Origin: JAWHQP01 sp032586195
GTDB lineage: Bacteria > Pseudomonadota > Gammaproteobacteria > Enterobacterales > Pasteurellaceae
Reading direction: 5' to 3'
DNA length: 64,000 bases
NCBI GenBank assembly: GCA_032586195.1
Contig: JAWHQP010000006.1
Span: 62,001 to 126,000 of the forward strand
The position numbers and the translations under genes were made by a program. Under the pieces are notes generated by a model. It did not search any database. It saw only the letters and a list, made by a program, of their open reading frames with translations, and was not told the origin of the DNA. Below, piece by piece: positions 33,155 through 43,027 of the stretch. How positions within the stretch are numbered: position 1 is the stretch's first letter; each line of letters begins with the position of its first letter.

Positions 33155-34366
33155 ATGCAAGAGATATTGCAACAATTCAAACAAAATTATCTGATTAAAT
33201 ATTGGAACCCCATTGTGGCTGTAACCGCGGCGGGGCTCATTTCCGCCTATTACTTCGGGATAACAGGCACCTACTGGGCGGTAACCGGCGAATTCACCCG
33301 CTGGGGCGGACACGCGCTGCAAGCCTTGGGAGTGGATGTTTCCGACTGGACCTACTACAAAATAATCGGCATGAACGGAACCGTGTTTACCCGCATTGAC
33401 GGTGTAATGATCCTTGGTATGTTTGCCGGCTGTATTTCCGCGGCATTATGGGCAAATAATGTGAAATGGCGGAACCAGCCGCACAAAAAACGCATTGTGC
33501 AGGCGTTGATCGGAGGCGCATTGGCAGGCTTCGGCGCCCGTCTGGCAATGGGGTGTAATCTTGCTTCATTGTTTACGGGGATTCCGCAATTTTCCGTACA
33601 TGCCTGGTTCTTCACCATTGCCACCGCTATCGGCACGTATTTCGGGGTAAAAGTGACCTTGTTGCCCATCTTTCGTGTGAAATTGCAACTTAAAAAAGGA
33701 GCGGCGACATTACAAGAAACCGATCCTAAACAGGCTCAACGTCGTTTTTGGCTCGGCATGCTGGTGTTCTTCGCATATTTCGCGGCTTCTCTGTACGTTA
33801 TGCAATTTTCCATTAAATTAGGCTTTGCCATGCTGTGCGGACTCGCTTTCGGTTTACTCATCGAACGGGCTCAGATTTGTTTCACTTCCGCCTTCCGCGA
33901 TCTCTGGGTTACAGGCCGTTCCTATATGGCAAAAGCCATTATTTTCGGTATCTTAGCCGGCACCATCGGTGTGTTCAGCTATATTCAGCTTGGCGTGCCG
34001 CCTAAAATCATGTGGGCAGGTCCGAATGCTATCATCGGCGGTTTGCTGTTCGGTTTCGGTATCGTGCTGGCAGGTGGCTGCGAAACCGGCTGGATGTATC
34101 GTTCCATGGAAGGTCAGGTACATTTTATGTGGGTCGGCGTAGGCAATGTGGCGGGTTCAACGCTGCTCGCCTATCTGTGGGACGATTTGGCCCCGGTGCT
34201 TGCCCTAGACTATGAAAAACTCAATTTATTAAAAGAATTCGGGCCGGTGGGCGGTTTGCTCGTTAATTACGGCTTACTCATTCTCTGCCTGATTGCGGTC
34301 ATATGGTGGGAACGCCGCTTTTTAACCAAAGCGAAAGCGAAAGTTGCCGCTATACCGACCGCTTAA
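33155..34366 (+). CDS. yedE: YeeE/YedE-family membrane transporter, selenium/sulfur type
   Basis: Inner-membrane protein of 403 aa with about ten helices. Cys-containing pore motifs GARLAMGCNLASLF, ERAQICFTSAF and LAGGCETGW mark the YeeE/YedE family, which moves thiosulfate or related sulfur/selenium compounds. It is followed by a TusA-like gene as in E. coli yedEF, a pair proposed to act in selenium metabolism. Which compound it carries is not visible. Confidence 0.85.
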   Translation: MQEILQQFKQNYLIKYWNPIVAVTAAGLISAYYFGITGTYWAVTGEFTRWGGHALQALGVDVSDWTYYKIIGMNGTVFTRIDGVMILGMFAGCISAALWANNVKWRNQPHKKRIVQALIGGALAGFGARLAMGCNLASLFTGIPQFSVHAWFFTIATAIGTYFGVKVTLLPIFRVKLQLKKGAATLQETDPKQAQRRFWLGMLVFFAYFAASLYVMQFSIKLGFAMLCGLAFGLLIERAQICFTSAFRDLWVTGRSYMAKAIIFGILAGTIGVFSYIQLGVPPKIMWAGPNAIIGGLLFGFGIVLAGGCETGWMYRSMEGQVHFMWVGVGNVAGSTLLAYLWDDLAPVLALDYEKLNLLKEFGPVGGLLVNYGLLILCLIAVIWWERRFLTKAKAKVAAIPTA

Positions 34367-34388
34367 CTTCAAACAAAAGGAAAATATT

Positions 34389-34658
34389 ATGGCTTTTACC
34401 GTTATTCAAAAAAAGGATAAAGATCCTAAAGATATCATCCCGGACTACACGTTAGACACCTTGGGCGAGCCTTGCCCCTACCCTGCTATCGTGATGCTGG
34501 AAACCATGCCGACTTTAAAAGAAGGCGAAATTCTGGAATTGCTGAGCGACTGCGCTCAATCCATTAATAATATCCCCGTGGACACTAAAAATCACGGCTA
34601 TACCCTATTAAGCGTGGAACAGGACGGCACCAAGCTGCGCTACTTGATTCAACGTTAA
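34389..34658 (+). CDS. yedF: TusA/SirA-like sulfur-carrier protein YedF
   Basis: Small two-layer protein of 89 aa with the CPxP motif in LGEPCPYPAIVMLE; the Cys carries persulfide or selenium in relatives. Starts 22 bp after yedE, with AAGGA 8 nt before the ATG, so the two are co-expressed and probably work as transporter plus acceptor. Confidence 0.88.
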   Translation: MAFTVIQKKDKDPKDIIPDYTLDTLGEPCPYPAIVMLETMPTLKEGEILELLSDCAQSINNIPVDTKNHGYTLLSVEQDGTKLRYLIQR

Positions 34659-34673
34659 CGGTTCACAAAAGAA

Positions 34674-34712
34674 AAGTGCGGTGTTAAAAAATCGATTTTT
34701 AACACCGCACTT
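34674..34712. terminator. Perfect inverted-USS terminator between yedF and purF
   Basis: 17-bp arms beginning AAGTGCGGTGTTAAAAA around ATCGA, built of two exact uptake signals (34674-34682 and 34704-34712). Lies between converging genes. Confidence 0.9.
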
Positions 34713-34734
34713 ACGGCTCAGAAAAAATTAACAT

Positions 34735-36249
34735 TTACCGTTCATTATGAATCTCAAGATTGGTTGCGTCTTTTTCGCGTTTTTTCTTCGCGCCATCGTT
34801 ACGTTCTCTGGCGATATTGTCCAGATACGCCAATGACACATCACCCGTAATATATTCCCCGGTAAAGACGGACGTGTCAAAAGCCTGAATGGCCGGATTT
34901 TCTTCCTGTACCGATTCGGTTAAAGCAGATAAATCTTGGAAAATCAGGCGATCAACGCCGATTAATTTAGCAATTTCATCCACTTCACGGCCATAAGCGA
35001 TCAATTCATGACTGGTCGGCATATCGATACCATATACATTGGGATAACGGATTTCAGGGGCAGCCGAGGCAAAATAGACTTTTTTCGCTCCCGCCGCTTT
35101 CGCCATATCCACGATTTGCTCGGACGTGGTGCCGCGCACGATGGAATCATCCACTAATAATACGTTTTTGCCTTTAAATTCCGACGAAATCGCATTCAGT
35201 TTACGGCGTACCGCGCTGACCCGCTGTTTTTGCCCCGGCATAATAAAAGTACGTCCGACATAACGGTTTTTCACAAAGCCCTGGCGATAAGGCTTATCTA
35301 AAATATTGGCGATACGCAGGGCAATATCGTTTGACGTTTCCGGCACGGGGATCACAACATCAATATCGTCCACATCATCCCATTCTTTCGCAATCTTCCG
35401 CCCTAAGCGTTCCCCCATATGCACGCGCGCCGCGTAAACGGATACGCCGTCAATGGTGGAATCCGGACGGGCAAAATACACGTATTCAAAAATACATGGA
35501 CATAATTTGGCGTTTTCCGCACATTGTTCCGCGTATAACCTGCCGTCAAACGTAATGTAAACGGCTTCGCCCGGTTTAATGTCACGGATAATCGCAAAAC
35601 CCGCCGTATCCAGCGCCACGCTTTCGGAAGCAAACATATATTCGGTTTTGCCGTTCTCCTCGCGTTTACCCAATACTAACGGGCGAATGCCGTACGGATC
35701 TCGGAACGCTACCATGCCGTGCCCGATAATCATCGCAATACAGGCATAGGCTCCGCGGATATCCTTATTGGTTTTTTTAATCGCGTAGAAAATATCTTCC
35801 GGTGAAAGCTGGTCCGTCTGAATGTGATCCAAATAATATGCCAGAATATTCAGCAGGGCTTCGGAATCAGAATTGGTATTCACATGACGACGCGCCAATT
35901 TGAACAGCTTTTCTTTTAACTCGGCGGCATTGGTAAGATTGCCGTTATGTACCAATGTTAAACCATAAGGCGAATTCACATAAAACGGTTGGGCTTCGGA
36001 AACACTGGAACTGCCCGCGGTGGGATAACGCACGTGGCCAATCCCGGCATTACCCTGCAAACGATGCATATGCACTTCCTGGAACACATCGCTGACCAGT
36101 CCGTTCGCCTTACGCAGACGGAAACGGTTTTCATCATCAATGGTCACAATGCCCGCCGCATCCTGCCCGCGATGCTGTAAAACGGTCAACGCATCATAAA
36201 TTGATTGATTCACAGGAGAATGACTTACTATTCCAACAATGCCGCACAT
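34735..36249 (-). CDS. purF: Amidophosphoribosyltransferase PurF
   Basis: First committed step of purine synthesis: PRPP plus glutamine to phosphoribosylamine. 504 aa. The N-terminal nucleophile Cys2 (MCGIVGIV) begins the glutaminase domain with LQHRGQDAAG and GNAGIGHVRYPTAG; the phosphoribosyltransferase loop is VLLVDDSIVRGTTS. Start is fixed by the need for Cys2. Downstream of cvpA with a 12-bp gap, the standard cvpA-purF operon, likely PurR-controlled elsewhere. Confidence 0.96.
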   Translation of the reverse strand: MCGIVGIVSHSPVNQSIYDALTVLQHRGQDAAGIVTIDDENRFRLRKANGLVSDVFQEVHMHRLQGNAGIGHVRYPTAGSSSVSEAQPFYVNSPYGLTLVHNGNLTNAAELKEKLFKLARRHVNTNSDSEALLNILAYYLDHIQTDQLSPEDIFYAIKKTNKDIRGAYACIAMIIGHGMVAFRDPYGIRPLVLGKREENGKTEYMFASESVALDTAGFAIIRDIKPGEAVYITFDGRLYAEQCAENAKLCPCIFEYVYFARPDSTIDGVSVYAARVHMGERLGRKIAKEWDDVDDIDVVIPVPETSNDIALRIANILDKPYRQGFVKNRYVGRTFIMPGQKQRVSAVRRKLNAISSEFKGKNVLLVDDSIVRGTTSEQIVDMAKAAGAKKVYFASAAPEIRYPNVYGIDMPTSHELIAYGREVDEIAKLIGVDRLIFQDLSALTESVQEENPAIQAFDTSVFTGEYITGDVSLAYLDNIARERNDGAKKKREKDATNLEIHNER

Positions 36250-36261
36250 TAGTGTTTCCTC

Positions 36262-36753
36262 TTATTTGGTTAAAGTTGAGTTTATAAAACTTGAATTTGC
36301 CTGTAATTGTTCAAAAAACCATTTTTCGATAAAAGCAAAATGAGGAATCAGTTTTGATTCAAGCCATAAGGCATTCTGATCGAAGTTAGTAAAGGTATCA
36401 ATAAAGAACAGGATGGCAGCAACGATCAGCACACCACGCAAAAAACCGAAACAGCCGCCAAGTACGCGGTCGGTACCGCTCAACCCCGTTTTATCCACCA
36501 ACTGACCGATGACGTAATTGACGATCGCCCCGACGATTAAGGTAAGGATAAATAAAATACCGATGGCCGTCCCGTTACGGATATATTCGGATTCAATCCG
36601 GGTGAGCAATCCGGCGAGATAAGGATAGAACTGACTGGCGATAATGAAAGCCACCACCCAGCTGGCAAGAGACATAACTTCACGGACAAAGCCGCGTAAC
36701 AGGCTGACGACAATAGAAAAAAGGATAATGGCGATGATAATATAATCAATCAT
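36262..36753 (-). CDS. cvpA: Colicin V production/inner-membrane protein CvpA
   Basis: Four-helix inner-membrane protein of 163 aa starting MIDYIIIAIILFS. The glycine-rich pieces LLRGFVREVMSLASWVVAF and LGGCFGFLRGVLIV are typical. Start at 36753 is chosen over an in-frame ATG 54 bp upstream because it gives the family N-terminus. Upstream partner of purF. Confidence 0.92.
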   Translation of the reverse strand: MIDYIIIAIILFSIVVSLLRGFVREVMSLASWVVAFIIASQFYPYLAGLLTRIESEYIRNGTAIGILFILTLIVGAIVNYVIGQLVDKTGLSGTDRVLGGCFGFLRGVLIVAAILFFIDTFTNFDQNALWLESKLIPHFAFIEKWFFEQLQANSSFINSTLTK

Positions 36754-36940
36754 TGAGAAATCTCTGAAAATAAAAACGTCACGTTTTTGACTGCGGCATT
36801 CTAACAAATAGCCATCAAAAAGAAAACGTTTGCCTAAGTAAAAATGATAAATTCCGCAGCATATCTATGCACGCCACAGATAACGCTGCCCCAGTAAGAA
36901 TGCGTAATATAACACCCTCCCACGGCGGACCGAAATAGTT

Positions 36941-37381
36941 TTAAATATCCTCCCAGAACGAAGGTTCCAGATACTGTTGAGCTTTATTTAAGGCATCGGC
37001 CAGATGCTGATAGGTGGGATGTTCAACCGTTGGCATGATAATCTGTTTACGGGCCAGCTCCTGCAAAATTCGCTGAAACGACACCGCACTTTGCGGCGGC
37101 AACAACGTATTCGCCCGCTTGCCCAGCCAATATAATCCCTGTAACGGGATACAAAGGGCGAAAAGCGCGACAATAACCGCGATCGCCAAAGCGATCATAT
37201 CATGTTTAGCGTAAAACTGTTGCCATACTATGGAAAATACCGCCATAAAGGGCATAAACCTAATGGCAAACCGGGTGGTTTTAATTATCCGGTTTTCAGG
37301 AAAAATCATACCTAACTTCGGCAACAACGGCCACGCATTCAAATATTTTTGTCCTCGGTTGATAGTTTTACATACGTTCAT
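36941..37381 (-). CDS. yfbV: UPF0208 membrane protein YfbV
   Basis: 146 aa, two transmembrane helices (FMPFMAVFSIVWQQFYA and MIALAIAVIVALFALCIPLQGL) and the family C-terminal region LLPPQSAVSFQRILQELA. In enterics a YfbV role in chromosome macrodomain behaviour has been reported. AGAGG lies before the ATG. The end of lacZ is only 38 bp upstream on the same strand. An uptake signal lies at 37083-37091. Confidence 0.9.
   Translation of the reverse strand: MNVCKTINRGQKYLNAWPLLPKLGMIFPENRIIKTTRFAIRFMPFMAVFSIVWQQFYAKHDMIALAIAVIVALFALCIPLQGLYWLGKRANTLLPPQSAVSFQRILQELARKQIIMPTVEHPTYQHLADALNKAQQYLEPSFWEDI
37083..37091 (-). repeat. DNA uptake signal sequence in yfbV
   Basis: Exact ACCGCACTT. Confidence 0.85.
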
Positions 37382-37419
37382 ATTACCTCTTTGCTGATTT
37401 TTCCTGACGACTTAGCTTG

Positions 37420-40400
37420 TTATGCGCCGATAGCGGTAAATATTAGCATAAATTCCCATATCCATGCCGTTTCATTGAGGCGATATGGCGATTTTAAGCT
37501 TGGTCCGCAAGAATTTGAGCCGATACCGCTCATCTTATAATCAATACAAAGCAGTGTACTATCGCTTTCAACCAATTCATAATTATGTTTCTTGGCCGTT
37601 AATTCCTCTTGCGAATAAGGGGAAAGGTTAAAGCTAAACGGCTGTTCCGCCCGAACCGCCAGACGAGTTTGGCCGGAAGCCACCGCCAGCCATGAACAAC
37701 CATAATGGCTGCCGTTTTCCTGCGGCTTGAGATAATCCACATGATTTTGCCGCGGTGTAGTCTGATAAAAACCTAATTGAGCGGCATGATGTTTATCAAC
37801 ATAGCTTTCACCACCGCCATAGCCGAAAAATTCCGTCTGTTGGAAATCTTTGGTTAACCAGAAACGCAAGCCAAAGCGTGGCAAATAAGGCAGGTGCGGT
37901 GCTTTTTTTGCCGAAATTTTGACATTTAATTGTCCGTCCGCCGACACACGATAATGCAGTTCAAAGCTGATTATACGGGCCTTAGAAGTGGCCACCAAGC
38001 CGCATTGAGCCACGATATCCACGTAATCGGAAGTTTCGTCAATGCGTATATCATAAACTCGGCTATACGCCTGATGATAGCCTGCGGCGATCCATTGCGT
38101 CTTGATTAACCCGTCGTTATCGGTCGGAGCCCGCCAGATATTGAACTCTGCCGGCTGATCAAATAATGCCCTGCCGTTTTGCGTAACTTGATTTAATGTT
38201 CCGGTGAGTTTATCGAACAGATAACGCCATTGCTTGCCCGTTTGATCAACGCATTGCACCATCAGCTGCTGTTCGTCTTGAATAAGCTGGAATTGTGCGG
38301 TATGACGTGGTGACGGTAACTTCGGCAAAGCATGGCGATCAAACAAGTTAATTTGATCAACACCCAAAATGTGCCCTTTTGCCACCAAGTCATTGCCGTG
38401 CTTTTGCCGATAGGTTAAATCCAACAGCCAAAGATTGCCATTATCCTGTGGTAATGTTAACGGCAGTTCGGTGGTTTGCTGCGGTAATACATTGAGCTCA
38501 TCAAACACGCCTTCACTGCGGATTTCGCCATTTTCTGATAAACGATAATGCACCGTTAGCGTTTGTCCCAACACAGTGAAATCAAAATAGTTGGTAAGCG
38601 TGATCGAACCGTTGGTGAATGCCGCCCGCACCGGCCGGTTGACATTTTTTAGTTCTAATAAGCTGCTATGCGGTTCACGGGTTGGCGAAACCAGTCCGTC
38701 AACGCAGAAATTGCCGTCATTCGGACTATCGTTAAAATCACCACCATAGCCGAATCGCCCGTTCGCCATGTATGGAGCATGGTCGCACCATTCCCACACA
38801 AAACCGCCGCAAGCCCCCTTGTGTTTTTGCATGGTTTGCCAATAGTCTTCCGCGTCACCGCAGGAATTACCCATCGCATGGGTATATTCGCACAGCAAAT
38901 AAGGGCGGCTTTGTGGTTGGCTAAAATATTCCTCTATCTCTTCCGTGCCGGCATACATTTCACTGTGGAAATCAAGATTCGACCAATCATTTTGATGTTC
39001 CGAATGTTGGAAAATAGCATTTTCATAATGCACCGGGCGACTGCTGTCCCGTTGTTTCACCCACTCGGCGGCGGCCTCGAAATTTTCACCATAACCCGAC
39101 TCATTGCCCAACGACCATATTATCACTGAAGTACGATTTTTATCCCGTTCAATATTGGCATAGGTACGATCTAAAATCGCCGCTTTCCATTGCGGATCAC
39201 GCGCCAGATAGCAGAAATTATCAATCACCTGCTGGCGAATTTGCTCATGATCTACCTTGTTTTTGTGAGCTGACAAAATATTGATTTCAGGTATTTCCAC
39301 ATACACCGCATTGGTGCCATGGCTTTCGATATCGCTTTCCGCAATCACATAAAAACCATATTGATCGCATAATTCCGTGAACCAAGGGGCATTCGGATAA
39401 TGTGCGGTGCGGATCGCGTTAATATTATGCTGTTTCATTAAAGCCAAATCTGCCATCGCTTGAGTAGGCGTAATGGCATAGCCGGTTGCCGGATCGCTAT
39501 CGTGGCGGTTCACGCCCTTAAATTTAATCGGTTGCCGATTAAAATAAAACACACCGTTTTTTATCTCAACCCGACGTAAGCCAATCCGTTGACAGATCAC
39601 TTCGTTGCCGTATTGTAGGGTTAAACGATAAAGATTTGGCTGCTCGGCATTCCACAACAGCGGATCGGTTAAGTGAAACTCAAAACCTTGGTTGTTTTGA
39701 CCGCGCGTTAATAAAGTGCCGTTCGGAGCATGAAGCTGCCAGGTAATGTCAGGATTACCTTGTCTGGCATGAGCAAACAAAACTTGCACAGATAGCACCG
39801 CACTAGCTAAATCTTCCGCCAACTCGCTGCGAATAAACAAATCTTGCAGGTATTGGCTGTCACGTTCCAACAGGTAAACATCACGGAAGATGCCCGACAT
39901 TCTGAATTTATCCTGATCTTCTAAATAGCTGCCGTCACACCATTTCAGCACCACTATATGCAGATGATTTTCGCCCCGGCGGACGAAATCGCTAATATCA
40001 AATTCGGAAGTGCTATGGCTAATTTGTGAATAACCCGCAAATTGATGATTCACATAAACAAACAAGCAGCTATCCACCCCTTCAAAATTCAGCAAATAGC
40101 GTTTGTCCGACTTGCGATTCAGCGCAAAGGTTCTATGATAAACCCCGCACGGATTTTGCTGCGGCACAAAAGGTGGATCAAACGGGAACGGATAATTGAT
40201 ATTGGTGTATTGATGTTGATCATAACCCTGCGTTTGCCAGTTTGACGGCACGGAAATCTGTCGAGTAAAAGGCTGATACAAGAAATCTTTGGGCAAATCA
40301 TAATAGCTGGCGAAATAAGCAAAATCCCAATCGCCGTTGAGTGAAGTGAAGAAATCCGAATTTTCTCGATTATTTGACACCGCACTTTCTTCATTGGCAT

Positions 40401-40479
40401 AAGGGATAAAATAGGCGTGATGCGGCGTAGTATTAATATGTAAAATGCTCGGATCTTGGAAATAATTAGGTAAAGACAT
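37420..40479 (-). CDS. lacZ: Beta-galactosidase LacZ
   Basis: Glycoside hydrolase family 2 enzyme of 1019 aa, the length of E. coli LacZ. Acid/base Glu460 in WSLGNESGYG and nucleophile Glu531 in LLCEYTHAMGNS fit E. coli Glu461 and Glu537. The sugar-binding, immunoglobulin-like, barrel and C-terminal super-sandwich domains are all represented, ending ETAWIWEF. AAGGAG precedes the ATG. Second gene of a lacY-lacZ operon; no lacA. An uptake signal lies in the gene at 40379-40387 and a near-copy at about 39797. Confidence 0.96.
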   Translation of the reverse strand: MSLPNYFQDPSILHINTTPHHAYFIPYANEESAVSNNRENSDFFTSLNGDWDFAYFASYYDLPKDFLYQPFTRQISVPSNWQTQGYDQHQYTNINYPFPFDPPFVPQQNPCGVYHRTFALNRKSDKRYLLNFEGVDSCLFVYVNHQFAGYSQISHSTSEFDISDFVRRGENHLHIVVLKWCDGSYLEDQDKFRMSGIFRDVYLLERDSQYLQDLFIRSELAEDLASAVLSVQVLFAHARQGNPDITWQLHAPNGTLLTRGQNNQGFEFHLTDPLLWNAEQPNLYRLTLQYGNEVICQRIGLRRVEIKNGVFYFNRQPIKFKGVNRHDSDPATGYAITPTQAMADLALMKQHNINAIRTAHYPNAPWFTELCDQYGFYVIAESDIESHGTNAVYVEIPEINILSAHKNKVDHEQIRQQVIDNFCYLARDPQWKAAILDRTYANIERDKNRTSVIIWSLGNESGYGENFEAAAEWVKQRDSSRPVHYENAIFQHSEHQNDWSNLDFHSEMYAGTEEIEEYFSQPQSRPYLLCEYTHAMGNSCGDAEDYWQTMQKHKGACGGFVWEWCDHAPYMANGRFGYGGDFNDSPNDGNFCVDGLVSPTREPHSSLLELKNVNRPVRAAFTNGSITLTNYFDFTVLGQTLTVHYRLSENGEIRSEGVFDELNVLPQQTTELPLTLPQDNGNLWLLDLTYRQKHGNDLVAKGHILGVDQINLFDRHALPKLPSPRHTAQFQLIQDEQQLMVQCVDQTGKQWRYLFDKLTGTLNQVTQNGRALFDQPAEFNIWRAPTDNDGLIKTQWIAAGYHQAYSRVYDIRIDETSDYVDIVAQCGLVATSKARIISFELHYRVSADGQLNVKISAKKAPHLPYLPRFGLRFWLTKDFQQTEFFGYGGGESYVDKHHAAQLGFYQTTPRQNHVDYLKPQENGSHYGCSWLAVASGQTRLAVRAEQPFSFNLSPYSQEELTAKKHNYELVESDSTLLCIDYKMSGIGSNSCGPSLKSPYRLNETAWIWEFMLIFTAIGA
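40379..40387 (-). repeat. DNA uptake signal sequence in lacZ
   Basis: Exact ACCGCACTT in the N-terminal coding part. Confidence 0.85.
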
Positions 40480-40495
40480 GAAAAACTCCTTATGC

Positions 40496-41728
40496 TTATG
40501 CTTGGTGAGGCCGGTTGGTTAAGGTAAACACGGAAATAATGGTCGCGGCAGCCACAATACAACCCAGTATAAAATAGGCCGAATGAAAGCCAAGTTTATC
40601 GTACCACTCTCCCACATAGGTGGACATCAACATGGTTGCCATTTGTTTAGCAAAGTGACACGCCACTAAGTAAATGGTCGCGGAAAAACGCAATTCGAAT
40701 ACACGAGTAATATATTTGAACAAGCCGACTAAATAAAATGGCACTTCAAACATATGCAAGGTTTTTAAAATCACCACTTCAATCGGACTGCTGGCAATGG
40801 ACGAACCCAAAATTCTAATCGACATAATCGTACCTGCGATGAGTAAGGCGTTTTTCGCCCCTATACGATTAATAATCAAAGGTACGAAGAACATAATGCA
40901 GGCATTGAGCAATTCGCCACCCGTGGTAACGTAACCAAAAATTTCTGTCCCTTGAGCTTTGGATTGGAAGAATGAGGTAAAAAAATTGGCAAATTGTTGG
41001 TCAAAAATATCGTAAACGCAAGCAACACCGATTACATACAACAATAACGCCCAGAATTTAGCCTGCTTAAACAAGGCAAGAGCTTGTCTGACAGTAACGG
41101 TATTATTCGTGGCAAATTGATTGACCACCGCTGCCGTTGGCGTGGTTTCCACTTTCGCCAATGCCAACAAAGCTAACAGAATCAATGAACAAGCCGAACC
41201 AAGCCAAAATACTAAATCAGGATTAATATTAAATAAAATGCCAACCAGTGAGGTACAAATCGCCCAGCCTATCATGCCGAACATTCTTGCTCGCCCATAT
41301 TCAAATTGACTGCGACGGCTGACCCGTTCGATATAAGCTTCTGAAGCGGCACTACCGCCCGAAAAGGCAAACCCCATATAGGCTCCGCCGACAATCGCCC
41401 CTAACCAAATATTTTGCTGTAACAAAGGGCTGAACACATAGATAAAAAACGGCGCAAAAAACAGTAAGGTGATGGCGATAATCCATAATAAATGCTTTTT
41501 TATTCCCAGTTTGTCGGACACATAACCAAATACCGGCTGAAAACCGAGAGCAAACAGAGAAATCATGGAAAACACAATGCCCGTATCCGTTTTGCTTAAC
41601 CCGTTAAAATCACTTAACCAGATCGGCAAAAACGGATAGCAGGTGGCCATAATAAAAAAGTAGATTAAGAAATAGCCGCTAAAAATCCAATAATTTCGAT
41701 TATGTAAATAATAGTTTTTATTTGCCAT
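40496..41728 (-). CDS. lacY: Lactose permease LacY
   Basis: Proton-coupled lactose symporter, 410 aa, 12 helices. Residues of the sugar and proton sites are in place: Glu of AYIERVSRR and the Arg of EYGRARMFG (E126/R144 of E. coli), Glu in TTGGELLNA, Arg in MSIRILGSS, and the Lys-His-Glu set in LKTLHMFEVPF. The ATG at 41728 follows GGAG by 6 nt; a TTG four codons upstream is not needed. Here lacY precedes lacZ, the reverse of E. coli. Confidence 0.95.
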   Translation of the reverse strand: MANKNYYLHNRNYWIFSGYFLIYFFIMATCYPFLPIWLSDFNGLSKTDTGIVFSMISLFALGFQPVFGYVSDKLGIKKHLLWIIAITLLFFAPFFIYVFSPLLQQNIWLGAIVGGAYMGFAFSGGSAASEAYIERVSRRSQFEYGRARMFGMIGWAICTSLVGILFNINPDLVFWLGSACSLILLALLALAKVETTPTAAVVNQFATNNTVTVRQALALFKQAKFWALLLYVIGVACVYDIFDQQFANFFTSFFQSKAQGTEIFGYVTTGGELLNACIMFFVPLIINRIGAKNALLIAGTIMSIRILGSSIASSPIEVVILKTLHMFEVPFYLVGLFKYITRVFELRFSATIYLVACHFAKQMATMLMSTYVGEWYDKLGFHSAYFILGCIVAAATIISVFTLTNRPHQA

Positions 41729-41766
41729 TTTCTGCTCCAATATAACGAGATGAATTAAATTAGCCC

Positions 41767-41784
41767 AATGTTAACGTTATCATT
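41767..41784. promoter_or_regulatory. LacI-family operator O1 (lacYZ side)
   Basis: AATGTTAACGTTATCATT, an almost symmetric TTAACG-centred operator. On the minus strand it overlaps the predicted lacYZ start site (candidate -10 TATGTA at 41789-41784). Confidence 0.65.
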
Positions 41785-41812
41785 ACATAATTCAATGTGA
41801 TTTTGCGTAATT

Positions 41813-41828
41813 TGTGATAAGCGTCACA
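41813..41828. promoter_or_regulatory. CRP-cAMP site of the lac region
   Basis: TGTGA-TAAGCG-TCACA is a perfect CRP core. Its centre is about 41 bp upstream of the inferred lacYZ transcription start, the class II position. Confidence 0.8.
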
Positions 41829-41833
41829 AAAAA

Positions 41834-41845
41834 GTTAACGTTAAC
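41834..41845. promoter_or_regulatory. LacI-family operator O2 (lacI side)
   Basis: Perfect palindrome GTTAACGTTAAC, centred 64 bp (about six helical turns) from O1 and overlapping the lacI -35, so it fits both looping and autoregulation. Confidence 0.7.
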
Positions 41846-41869
41846 AAAGAAAGAAAAACAGGTTATACT
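41841..41869 (+). promoter_or_regulatory. lacI promoter
   Basis: TTAACA (41841-41846), 17-bp spacer, TATACT (41864-41869), 30 bp before the lacI start. Confidence 0.65.
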
Positions 41870-41899
41870 GCTCTCCTATTTAATCCGACGGAGAAAATA

Positions 41900-42898
41900 A
41901 TGGCTTCCCTTAAAGATGTGGCAAAATTAGCGGGGGTTTCCCTGATGACGGTATCCCGAGCCTTGAATAATCCTGAAAAACTGTCTGCCGGTACACGGGA
42001 AAAGGTACGTTCTGCGATTGAGCGGCTCAATTATGTGCCGAACGTTGCAGCACAAAATATTCGCGGCGTAGCCAACCAAAAAATTGGTGTACTGTCACTC
42101 AATACCGCTACAACGCCTTTTTCGGTAGAAATTATTTTAGCGATTGAACAAACCGTACGGCAGCATAACTGGCATTCTTTCGTTATCAATGCCTTTGAAA
42201 ATGATGAAGAAGAAATGGAACGTGCGGTCAGCCAGCTTATTTCTCATCGCCCTAGTGCGGTTATTATTGCTCGTAATGGGTTAAAAAATATTCACATTCC
42301 GGAAAAATTAAAGCAATTTCCTGTGGTTTTAGCGAATTGTGTCAGTGATAGTAGTCATGTTGCCAGCTATATTCCCGATGATTATCACGGACAATATGCC
42401 ATTGCCGAACGAATTATCCAACAAGGCTATAAACGTCCGCTCTTCTTACATATTCCGGCAAACTACATTGCCACTCAAGCCCGCAAAACGGCCTTTGAAG
42501 ATCGCTGGCTTGCCGAACCTAAAGCCGCTCCTATCGTGCAATATTTTATGCCTGCCGACGGCGAAAATTACTTTGACGGAGCTAAACCGCTGTTAGATTT
42601 ATTAGACAAAAACCCCGAGCATTTTCCATTTGATGTGATTGTGTGCGGCAACGATCGCATTGCCTTTGTGGTATATCAGATTTTGTTAGCCAGAAGATTC
42701 AATATTCCGCAAGATATTGCAGTAACAGGTTATGACAATATGGTGGGAATCAGCCATTTGTTTTTGCCTTCACTAACCACTGTGCAATTACCCCATTATG
42801 AAATGGGTAAACAAGCTGCTTTACATTTTATTGAGCAACGCCAAGATCACGAGGTACACCGTTTAACCTGCCCTCTAATTTTGGGAAACTCTTGTTAA
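41900..42898 (+). CDS. lacI: LacI/GalR-family repressor of the lac genes
   Basis: 332 aa. Residues 4-24 are the LacI helix-turn-helix (LKDVAKLAGVSLMTVSRALN) with the hinge helix around NVAAQNIRG; the rest is a periplasmic-binding-protein-like sensor domain (GVLSLN, VIVCGNDRIAFVVYQIL, VTGYDNM, LTTVQLP). Divergent from lacYZ with paired operators between, so it almost certainly represses them. Gene symbol is by role; E. coli LacI is longer because of its tetramerisation tail, which is missing here (ends LILGNSC). Confidence 0.85.
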   Translation: MASLKDVAKLAGVSLMTVSRALNNPEKLSAGTREKVRSAIERLNYVPNVAAQNIRGVANQKIGVLSLNTATTPFSVEIILAIEQTVRQHNWHSFVINAFENDEEEMERAVSQLISHRPSAVIIARNGLKNIHIPEKLKQFPVVLANCVSDSSHVASYIPDDYHGQYAIAERIIQQGYKRPLFLHIPANYIATQARKTAFEDRWLAEPKAAPIVQYFMPADGENYFDGAKPLLDLLDKNPEHFPFDVIVCGNDRIAFVVYQILLARRFNIPQDIAVTGYDNMVGISHLFLPSLTTVQLPHYEMGKQAALHFIEQRQDHEVHRLTCPLILGNSC

Positions 42899-43027
42899 CC
42901 CTGCCGCCCCTTTATAAAAGTTTAAAAATTACACTTTTTTTTGATTTATTTCGTAATTTAACATCTTCTTAATTTATTTTATTTCTTGAAAAGTGTATTC
43001 TATGCGCAATTGACTTTTAAAAACGTC

